Origin: Aminidesulfovibrio sp040307135
Lineage (GTDB): Bacteria > Desulfobacterota > Desulfovibrionia > Desulfovibrionales > Desulfovibrionaceae
Direction of reading: 5' to 3'
Length of the DNA stretch: 12,446 nt
NCBI GenBank assembly: GCA_040307135.1
Contig: JAWRKD010000140.1
Span: 1-12,446, forward strand
This document shows, one piece after another, positions 1 to 5,390 of the stretch (position 1 is the stretch's first letter; every line of letters starts with the position of its first letter). Under the pieces are notes generated by a model that had not been told where the DNA came from, made no database searches, and saw only the letters and a list, made by a program, of their open reading frames with translations. Position numbers and translations under genes: made by a program.

Positions 1-1
1 G

Positions 2-91
2 GCCGCTCCGTCCGCGCCCGAGGACGGAGCGCAGCCCGTGGCTTCGTCCGCGGATTCCGGTGAAGACACAGGAGAAAAACCGGGAGCCTAG
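2..91 (+). CDS. 3' end of an unidentified upstream gene (C-terminal tail only)
   Basis: The frame beginning at base 2 is open to a TAG at 89-91 and encodes about 29 residues rich in Ala, Pro, Ser, Glu, Asp and Gly. This looks like a disordered, acidic C-terminal tail. Codon use is plausible for this genome but turns A-rich near the end. The other two plus frames give arginine-rich translations that look less like protein. No domain is present, so the function cannot be assigned. TatC-type membrane proteins can carry such tails, but that is only a guess. The gene start lies outside the window. The stop codon sits inside the terminator hairpin at 80-99, which supports this frame as the real end of a transcription unit. 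Confidence 0.45.
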   Translation, partial: AAPSAPEDGAQPVASSADSGEDTGEKPGA

Positions 92-113
92 CTGCCCGGG
101 CGTTTTCTTTTTT
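80..113 (+). terminator. Intrinsic terminator overlapping the stop codon of the upstream gene
   Basis: CCGGG (80-84) pairs with CCCGG (95-99). AGC (85-87) pairs with GCT (91-93), leaving one bulged G at 94 and a CTA loop at 88-90. A T-rich run (TTTTCTTTTTT) follows from 103. The upstream gene's TAG stop falls in the loop and stem, so a ribosome finishing translation would cover the hairpin. The structure is modest in size, so some readthrough into hisB is possible. Confidence 0.5.
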
Positions 114-151
114 GAAATTTTCCTGCATACTCGGGCCGCGAGGAGGCGAGC

Positions 152-742
152 GTGGGCAAGCGCAAGGCGACCGTGAAGCGCACAACGCGCGAGACCGACG
201 TGCGGGTGGTACTGGATCTGGACGGCTCGGGCCGCGCCGAGATTTCCACCGGCGTGGGCTTTGCCGACCACATGCTCACCCTGCTGGCCTTCTGGGCCGG
301 TTTCGACCTGACGCTCTCCTGCAAGGGCGACCTGGAAGTGGACGCCCATCACAGTCTGGAGGACGTGGGCCTGTCCCTGGGCCAGGCTCTGGCCGAGGCC
401 CTGGGCCAGAAGACCGGCATCGCCCGCGTGGGCTCGGCCGAGGTGCCCATGGACGAGTCCCTGGCCCGGGTCACCCTGGACCTCTCGGGCCGTCCCTGGC
501 TGGTCTATGCCGACGCCGTGCTGCCCGACGTCATCGCCGGGGAGGAGAAGGACGTCTGGCGCGAGTTTTTCAAGTCCCTGGCCATCAAGGCCGGCATGAA
601 CCTGCATATCCGCTTTGAATACGGACTCAACGGCCACCACCTGCTGGAGGCGGCCTTCAAGGCCCTGGGCCTGGCCCTGTCCCAGGCCGTCCAGGTGACC
701 CGCACCGGCGTCTCCAGCACCAAGGGGAGTCTTGACGCATGA
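152..742 (+). CDS. hisB: Imidazoleglycerol-phosphate dehydratase (HisB)
   Basis: This enzyme converts imidazole glycerol phosphate to imidazole acetol phosphate in cytoplasmic histidine biosynthesis, using Mn-bound histidines. The 196-residue length fits the monofunctional bacterial enzyme; there is no N-terminal histidinol-phosphatase domain as in E. coli HisB. Family motifs are intact: GFADHML (36-42), DAHHSLED (64-71), PMDES (99-103), the GLNGHHLLEAAFK metal-binding segment (158-170) and SSTKG near the C terminus. The start is GTG at 152, five bases after a perfect AGGAGG (141-146). The upstream terminator implies that hisB has its own promoter; CATACT at 126-131 is a weak -10 candidate without a convincing -35. 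The stop overlaps the following lipoprotein ATG by four bases. Confidence 0.97.
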   Translation: MGKRKATVKRTTRETDVRVVLDLDGSGRAEISTGVGFADHMLTLLAFWAGFDLTLSCKGDLEVDAHHSLEDVGLSLGQALAEALGQKTGIARVGSAEVPMDESLARVTLDLSGRPWLVYADAVLPDVIAGEEKDVWREFFKSLAIKAGMNLHIRFEYGLNGHHLLEAAFKALGLALSQAVQVTRTGVSSTKGSLDA

Positions 743-1380
743 AACGGACCGCTGTTTGCTGTGCCCTGGCGCTTACGGCCCTCTTCGTCATCGCCTGCGC
801 CCGTCCCGTGCCCCAGGCCCCGCGCCCTGCCGGGACCCTGGCGGTGGCCGGGTTCTCCAACCCCGCCTTCACCTGGGAGCTCCTGGCCGGCTATCTGCCG
901 CACGAGGGCGTCAAGGTGGACCCGCTGGTGGTGGACCGGCTCAACGAGACCCTGACCAACACGTTGATGACCCACGGCACCACGGGGTACGTGAGCATGG
1001 GCAACACCCGGCAGTGCATGGACGTGAAGAACTACGAGAACGAGGTGAGCTCCCGCACCACGGCCCTCAAGTACTGGCTGGACGTGGGCCGCTGCACCGG
1101 CGCGGACCTGCTCCTGGTGCCCCAGATCCTCTACTGGAAGGAGCGCCAGGGCAAGGAGATGGGCGTGGACGCTCCGGCCTCGGTGATGATGGACATCTAC
1201 CTCCTGGACATCAAGGAGGGCCGCATCGCCCAGCGCTACCACTTCGAGGAGACCCAGCAGGACCTGAGCTCCAACCTGCTGGACATGCCCAAGTTCTTCG
1301 AGCGCAAGGCCAAGTGGGTCACGGCCGGGGATCTGGCCGCCGAGGGCATCGACACCGGCTTGCGGACCCTGGGCCTATGA
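739..1380 (+). CDS. Uncharacterised lipoprotein between hisB and hisA
   Basis: The protein has 213 residues and I do not recognise a named family. The N terminus (MKRT, a hydrophobic stretch, then VIAC) is a lipoprotein signal with Cys20 as the predicted lipidated residue. The +2 residue is Ala, so by the E. coli rule it would go to the outer membrane. A Pro/Ala linker (22-31) follows. The mature part alternates predicted strands and helices: strand 33-40, helix 62-78, strand 83-88, helix 103-118, strands 122-133, 148-157 and 162-171, helix 197-210. That pattern resembles CsgG/LpoB-like periplasmic domains (inference only). Mature Cys93 and Cys119 could form a disulfide. The ATG overlaps the hisB stop (ATGA), with AAGGGGAG at 722-729 as ribosome site. 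The gene ends overlapping the hisA ATG in the same way, so translation of all three is probably coupled. Confidence 0.85.
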   Translation: MKRTAVCCALALTALFVIACARPVPQAPRPAGTLAVAGFSNPAFTWELLAGYLPHEGVKVDPLVVDRLNETLTNTLMTHGTTGYVSMGNTRQCMDVKNYENEVSSRTTALKYWLDVGRCTGADLLLVPQILYWKERQGKEMGVDAPASVMMDIYLLDIKEGRIAQRYHFEETQQDLSSNLLDMPKFFERKAKWVTAGDLAAEGIDTGLRTLGL

Positions 1381-2111
1381 TCCTGTTCCCGGCCGTGGAC
1401 ATCAAGGACGGCCAGTGCGTCCGCCTGGCCCAGGGCCGGGAGGACGCGGTGACCGTGTTCTCGCCCGATCCCGTGGCGCAGGCCCGGCGCTGGGCCGATC
1501 TGGGCTGCCAATGGCTCCACGTCATCGACCTGGATGGCGCCTTTTCCGGCAAGCCCCGCAACGCCGGCCTGGTGCGCCGCATCTGCTCCGAGCTGCGCGT
1601 GCCCGTGCAGCTGGGCGGCGGGGTGCGCGACCTGGACATCGCCCGGGCCTACATGGAGGCCGGGGTCGCCCGGCTCATCATCGGCACCATCGCCCTCACC
1701 GAACCCGCTGTCTTCGCGGCCATCTGCAAGGAATTCCCGGGCCGCATCGGCGTGTCCCTGGACGCGGTGGACGGCCGCCTCAAGACCAGGGGCTGGGTGG
1801 AGGACGCCGGGCTCACGGTCTTTGACGTGCTGCCGCGGCTGGAGTCCGACGGCGCGGCCTTCCTCATCTATACGGACATCGCCCGCGACGGCATGCAGAC
1901 GGGCGTGAACCTGCCCGCCTTGGAGGCCCTCTGCGCGGCCACGAAGCTTCCGGTCATCGCGGCCGGGGGCGTGCACACCCTGGACGACTTGAAGGCCCTG
2001 GCCCCGCTTTCGAAAAAGGGCCTGGAAGGGGCCATCTCGGGCCGGGCCATCTACACCGGCACGCTGGACGTGCCCGAGGCCCTGGACTGGATACGGTCCC
2101 AGGCCGTCTAG
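1377..2111 (+). CDS. hisA: Phosphoribosylformimino-AICAR-phosphate isomerase (HisA)
   Basis: HisA carries out the Amadori isomerisation of ProFAR to PRFAR in histidine synthesis; its product feeds HisF/HisH. The 244-residue length is that of a single TIM barrel. Asp8 in FPAVDIKDG is the expected general base and Asp129 in GVSLDAVDG the general acid. The phosphate-binding loops LGGGVRD (79-85) and AAGGV (195-199) are present, as is YTDIARDGMQTG (165-176). The internal twofold (beta-alpha)8 pattern is visible. The start ATG overlaps the stop of the lipoprotein gene by four bases, so initiation likely depends on translation of that gene. A strong terminator lies about ten bases after the TAG stop. 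The sister genes hisF and hisH are not in the window. Confidence 0.97.
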   Translation: MILFPAVDIKDGQCVRLAQGREDAVTVFSPDPVAQARRWADLGCQWLHVIDLDGAFSGKPRNAGLVRRICSELRVPVQLGGGVRDLDIARAYMEAGVARLIIGTIALTEPAVFAAICKEFPGRIGVSLDAVDGRLKTRGWVEDAGLTVFDVLPRLESDGAAFLIYTDIARDGMQTGVNLPALEALCAATKLPVIAAGGVHTLDDLKALAPLSKKGLEGAISGRAIYTGTLDVPEALDWIRSQAV

Positions 2112-2116
2112 CAACA

Positions 2117-2148
2117 GAAAAGCCCGGGTCGCCCCGGGCCTCTTTTTT
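2117..2148 (+). terminator. Terminator after hisA, probably two-way
   Basis: A perfect 7-bp stem GCCCGGG (2122-2128) / CCCGGGC (2133-2139) with a TCGC loop is followed by CTC and six T's (2143-2148). Four A's precede the stem (2118-2121), so on the minus strand a shorter T run follows the same hairpin. It can therefore also serve the convergent glycosyltransferase gene, which ends at 2157. Confidence 0.85.
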
Positions 2149-2156
2149 GCGCGCCG

Positions 2157-2921
2157 TCAGTTTCCCGGACCCCAGTCCCCGTTCTCTTCCACCCGGATGT
2201 ACTTCTGGAAGGCGTAGTAGGCCCCGGCCAGGGCGTTGATGAGCCCGGCCCGGCCGTCCAGGAAGCCCATTTTCAGCAGGTAGAGCTTGAAGAAGCGGAC
2301 CTTGGCGTGGGCCACGGCCCGGATCAGCCCGCCGCGCCTGCCCTTGGCCCGCATCTCGTCGGCCGCCTGCTGGGCGTAGGAGTTCATCTTGGCCATGTGC
2401 TCGCGGAAATTGGCGTAGGGGTAGTGCACAATGTCGCCGGACAGCGTCGCCGTGGGCCCCTGGGGATGGAAGTGGTAGTGGGCCCCGCTCACGCTCACGG
2501 CCATGCGGCCCGCCCGGAACACGCGCAGGAGAAAGTCCGGGTACCAGCCCGAGTGCCTGAGGAAGCGGTTGAAGTAGAAGGACCGGCGCGGCACGTAGAA
2601 GCCCGCCAGGGCGGCCGGAGCCGTGGCCACGGCCGCGCGGATGTTCTCGCGCAGCTCGTCGGAGAGGAATTCGTCCTGGTCCAGGCTCACCACCCAGTTG
2701 GTCTTGATCTGGGGCAGGGCGAACTGGAACTGCGGCCCCGGCCCCTCCCAGGCCCGGGTCAGGACCCTGGCCCCGGCCCTGGCCGCGATGTCGCGGGTGG
2801 CGTCCGTGGACAGGGAGTCCACCACCAGGATCTGGTCGCAGAAGGACAGGCTCGCCAGGCATTCCTTGAGCAGGCGCTGGCCGTTGTAGGTGAGCACGAG
2901 GCCGGTGATGGTGGGGCGCAT
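2157..2921 (-). CDS. Family 2 glycosyltransferase, WaaE/LgtF type
   Basis: This is a 254-residue GT-A glycosyltransferase that should transfer a sugar from a nucleotide-sugar donor at the inner face of the cytoplasmic membrane. Visible motifs are LTYNGQRLLKECLASL (10-25), VDSLSTDAT (34-42), the metal-binding SLDQDEFLS (79-87, a DxDE motif), and GWYPDFLLRVFRAG (125-138). The YPD..LR.FR pattern is typical of the WaaE/LgtF group, which adds glucose or similar sugars to the lipopolysaccharide inner core. The usual Gly of VDSGSTD is Leu37 here. The basic, hydrophobic C-terminal third may contact the membrane. Donor and acceptor cannot be read from the sequence. The ATG has only a weak ribosome site, but an in-frame TAG lies nine bases upstream, so no earlier start exists. 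No other LPS or capsule gene is near. Confidence 0.9.
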   Translation of the reverse strand: MRPTITGLVLTYNGQRLLKECLASLSFCDQILVVDSLSTDATRDIAARAGARVLTRAWEGPGPQFQFALPQIKTNWVVSLDQDEFLSDELRENIRAAVATAPAALAGFYVPRRSFYFNRFLRHSGWYPDFLLRVFRAGRMAVSVSGAHYHFHPQGPTATLSGDIVHYPYANFREHMAKMNSYAQQAADEMRAKGRRGGLIRAVAHAKVRFFKLYLLKMGFLDGRAGLINALAGAYYAFQKYIRVEENGDWGPGN

Positions 2922-3176
2922 GGGCCTGATCTAGAGGATTTCCCGGGCCGGGTCCAGCCGGGCGGGACCCGGGCCTGGGCCCGGGGCTGAGAAAAAATAA
3001 AAAGCATCTCAATTTCAGATGGTTATTCCTTAAAGACACCGCCGCCGAGCGGGCCGGGGGCTTGAGTCAGCGGGCCTGTCCGGATATCGGTACGTGTTGC
3101 CTGCGAGCGAGGAGAGAGGCTGGGGCCGCCCGCCTTCAGGGCGGGGAAGCACAACATTTCCCACGGAGCGAGAAGA
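2922..3176. promoter_or_regulatory. Divergent intergenic region between the glycosyltransferase and uraA
   Basis: This 255-base gap separates divergent genes and must hold both promoters. An AT-rich island (about 2988-3035) stands out in the GC-rich background. It contains short inverted repeats, TGAGA/TCTCA (2988-2992 and 3007-3011) and CATCT/AGATG (3005-3009 and 3017-3021), that could be an operator. A weak uraA promoter candidate is TTGAGT (3062-3067), 17 bases, TATCGG (3085-3090). In the uraA leader, CCGCCC (3126-3131) can pair with GGGCGG (3139-3144). I see no known purine, preQ1 or PRPP riboswitch consensus. The uraA ribosome site is GGAG at 3165-3168. Confidence 0.35.
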
Positions 3177-4463
3177 ATGGCCACGAGAACGATCCAGGTT
3201 GAAGAAAAAGTGCCTTTCCTGCAGGGGATTCCCCTGAGTTTCCAGCACCTGTTCGCCATGTTCGGGGCCTCGGTGCTGGTGCCCACCCTGTTCAAGATCG
3301 ACCCGGCGGTGGTCCTCTTGATGAACGGCGTGGGCACCCTCATCTACCTCTTCCTGTGCAAGGGCAAGGCCCCGGCCTTTCTGGGCTCGAGCTTCGCGTT
3401 CCTCTCCCCGGTGTTCGTGGTCCTGGGCGCGAACCAGGCCCTCTGGGGCGGCAACTATTCCTTCGCCCTGGGCGGCTTCATCGCCTCGGGCTGCGTGTTC
3501 ATCGCCGTGGCCCTGATCATCTGGAAGTTCGGCCCGGGCTGGATCGACTTCGTGCTGCCGCCCGCCACCATGGGCCCCATTGTGGCCCTCATCGGCCTGG
3601 AGCTGGCCGGGGTGGCCACGAACATGGCCGGAATCATGCCGGACGCCAGCGGCGCTTACAACGTCAAGGCCGTCACGGTTTCGGTGGTCACGCTCCTGGT
3701 GGTGGCCTTCGGTTCGCTCTTGTTTCGCGGGTTCATGGTCATCATCCCGGTGCTCACGGGCATCATCGTGGGCTACTTCGTGTCCATGGCCATGGGCATG
3801 GTCAACCTCGACCCGGTGGCCGCGGCCCCGGTGCTGGCCACGCCCACGTTCTACGCGCCCAAGTTCGACATCAACGCCGTCCTCATCATCCTGCCCGCCT
3901 CCCTGGTGGTCATCTCCGAGCACATCGGCCACCTGGTGGTCACGGGCAAGATCGTGGAGCGCGAGCTGACCCGCGACCCGGGCCTGCACCGCTCGCTCAT
4001 GGGCGACGGCGTGTCCACGGTGCTTTCGGGCTTCCTCGGCTCCGTGCCCACCACCACCTACGGCGAGAACATCGGCGTCATGGCCATCACCCGGGTCTAT
4101 TCGGTCTGGGTCATCGGCGGGGCCGCCATCCTTTCCGTGGCCCTGGCCTTCGTGGGCAAGCTCTCGGCCCTGATCCAGTCCATCCCCACGCCGGTCATGG
4201 GCGGGGTCTGCATCCTGCTCTTCGGCGTCATCGCGGCCTCGGGCATCCGCATGCTCGTGGAGACCAGGGTGGACTATTCCAAGCCCATCAACCTGACCTT
4301 GACCGCCATCGTGCTCATCGTGGGCATCAGCGGCGCGGCCGTTCAGATCGGCACGGTGCAGCTCAAGGGCATGGCCCTGGCCACGGTGGTGGGCATGGCC
4401 CTGTCCCTGGTCTTCAACGCCCTGGGCAGGATGGGGCTGCTCAACCAGCAGACTGACATCTAG
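3177..4463 (+). CDS. uraA: Uracil permease, nucleobase-cation symporter-2 family (UraA)
   Basis: This inner-membrane uracil:proton symporter has 428 residues, almost the same as E. coli UraA, and should form the 14-segment core-plus-gate NAT fold. Family marks are FQHLFAMFGASVLVPTLF (22-39), SEHIGH (247-252), whose Glu248 matches the uracil-binding Glu241 of E. coli UraA, and the NAT signature TTYGENIGVMAITRVYS (293-309), whose Glu297 matches E. coli Glu290. Hydrophobic spans occupy most of the length, broken by a polar loop at about 258-277. ATG follows GGAG with eight bases between. The conserved QH and SEHIGH residues favour uracil over xanthine or uric acid. Its natural partner upp lies immediately downstream but on the opposite strand, so the two are transcribed separately. 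Confidence 0.95.
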   Translation: MATRTIQVEEKVPFLQGIPLSFQHLFAMFGASVLVPTLFKIDPAVVLLMNGVGTLIYLFLCKGKAPAFLGSSFAFLSPVFVVLGANQALWGGNYSFALGGFIASGCVFIAVALIIWKFGPGWIDFVLPPATMGPIVALIGLELAGVATNMAGIMPDASGAYNVKAVTVSVVTLLVVAFGSLLFRGFMVIIPVLTGIIVGYFVSMAMGMVNLDPVAAAPVLATPTFYAPKFDINAVLIILPASLVVISEHIGHLVVTGKIVERELTRDPGLHRSLMGDGVSTVLSGFLGSVPTTTYGENIGVMAITRVYSVWVIGGAAILSVALAFVGKLSALIQSIPTPVMGGVCILLFGVIAASGIRMLVETRVDYSKPINLTLTAIVLIVGISGAAVQIGTVQLKGMALATVVGMALSLVFNALGRMGLLNQQTDI

Positions 4464-4465
4464 GG

Positions 4466-4511
4466 GCAGGCCGTTGAAAATTCCGCGGCGGCTGCGTGTT
4501 GAACGGCCTGC
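4466..4511. repeat. 10-bp inverted repeat in the uraA 3' region
   Basis: GCAGGCCGTT (4466-4475) and AACGGCCTGC (4502-4511) are perfect inverted copies 26 bases apart, starting three bases after the uraA stop. There is no T run, so it is not a terminator by itself. It would fold at the mRNA end upstream of the main terminator and could stabilise the uraA transcript. No second copy was noticed in the window. Confidence 0.5.
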
Positions 4512-4550
4512 GGGAAAGGACCGGGGTCTGCCGGCCGTCCCGGTTGCATG

Positions 4551-4590
4551 ACGAAAAAAGAGGCGCTCCACGGAGCGCCTCTTTTTTCGT
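4551..4590. terminator. Bidirectional terminator shared by uraA and upp
   Basis: A 19-base perfect inverted repeat (4551-4569 and 4572-4590) has only AC at its centre. The core GAGGCGCTCC/GGAGCGCCTC is flanked by six A's on the left and six T's on the right. Either strand therefore yields a GC-rich hairpin followed by a U run, as expected between two convergent genes. Confidence 0.95.
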
Positions 4591-4605
4591 CCATGACTGC
4601 TTCGG

Positions 4606-5232
4606 TTACTTGGTGCCGAAGATGCGGTCGCCCGCGTCGCCCAGGCCGGGCAGGATGTAGCCGTTCTCGTTGAGCCGCTGGTCGATGGCCGCGGCGTAGA
4701 TGTCCACGTCCGGGTGCCTGGAGGTGATGCGCGCGAGGCCCTCGGGCGCGGCCACCAGGAACAGGCCGCGGATCTTGGGGCAGCCCGCCTGCTTCAAGAG
4801 CCCGATGGTGGCGTCCAGGGTGCCGCCCGTGGCCAGCATGGGGTCCAGGATGATGGCCATGCGGTTCTTGATGTCCTTGGCCAGCTTCACATAGTACTTC
4901 ACCGGCTCCAGGGTGTCCTCGTTGCGGTAGAAGCCCACCACCGAAACCTTGGCCCCGGGCACCATGTCCAGGACGCCGTCCATCATGCCCAGGCCCGCGC
5001 GCAGGATGGGCACCACGGTGATCTTCTTGCCCTTGATCCTGTCGATCTCCACCTCGCCGGCCCAGCCCTTGATGGTCTTCTTTTCGGTCTCCAGGTCCTT
5101 GGTGGCCTCGTAGGTCAGAAGCCGGGAAATCTCCGTGGCCACGTCGCGGAACAGGCTGGTGGAGAGGTCGTGTTTGCGGAGCAGGCCCAGCTTGTGCCGC
5201 ACCAGGGGATGGTCCACTACGAATACCGCCAC
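4606..5232 (-). CDS. upp: Uracil phosphoribosyltransferase (Upp)
   Basis: Upp makes UMP from uracil and PRPP, the key uracil salvage step in the cytoplasm. Its length, 208 residues, equals that of the E. coli enzyme. Motifs are VPILRAGLGMMDGVL (74-88), the PRPP-binding loop ILDPMLATGGT (128-138) and the uracil-binding C terminus YILPGLGDAGDRIFGTK (192-208). The start is GTG (complement of 5230-5232), six bases after a strong AAGGAGG (complement of 5239-5245). A good sigma-70-like promoter lies upstream. It converges on uraA, whose permease supplies the substrate, and shares the terminator at 4551-4590. No PyrR site or attenuator was seen in the short leader. Confidence 0.97.
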   Translation of the reverse strand: MAVFVVDHPLVRHKLGLLRKHDLSTSLFRDVATEISRLLTYEATKDLETEKKTIKGWAGEVEIDRIKGKKITVVPILRAGLGMMDGVLDMVPGAKVSVVGFYRNEDTLEPVKYYVKLAKDIKNRMAIILDPMLATGGTLDATIGLLKQAGCPKIRGLFLVAAPEGLARITSRHPDVDIYAAAIDQRLNENGYILPGLGDAGDRIFGTK

Positions 5233-5287
5233 GGAAGGCCTCCTTGCTTGGGGTCCGGCGGCCCGGGGCCGCCCTGTGAATCATCTT

Positions 5288-5317
5288 GTTGTAAAGGCAG
5301 GCCCGGCAACGGGTCAA
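5288..5317 (-). promoter_or_regulatory. Predicted sigma-70 promoter of upp
   Basis: Read on the minus strand, TTGACC (complement of 5312-5317, five of six matches to TTGACA) is followed after 18 bases by TACAAC (complement of 5288-5293, four of six matches to TATAAT). Transcription would begin near 5281, giving a leader of about 50 bases with the upp ribosome site inside it. Confidence 0.55.
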
Positions 5318-5390
5318 GAAGGGGGAGGCCATTTTGCGGGTCCCCGGGAAAGTGTTTTGCTTGCAACGGGTTCCCGTGTATCCTCGGGTC

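Noticed and set aside
732..1376. N-terminal extension of the hisA frame back to 732
   Set aside because: The frame is open only by GC bias. The HisA barrel begins exactly at the ATG at 1377, and this stretch encodes the lipoprotein in another frame.
2965..3006. GC hairpin next to an A-rich run as a terminator
   Set aside because: On the plus strand the hairpin is followed by A's rather than T's. On the minus strand the T run comes before the hairpin, so neither orientation works.
3030..4571. Minus-strand open frame of 513 codons opposite uraA
   Set aside because: Low-complexity His/Asp/Gly-rich translation caused by third-position bias of uraA; no domain.
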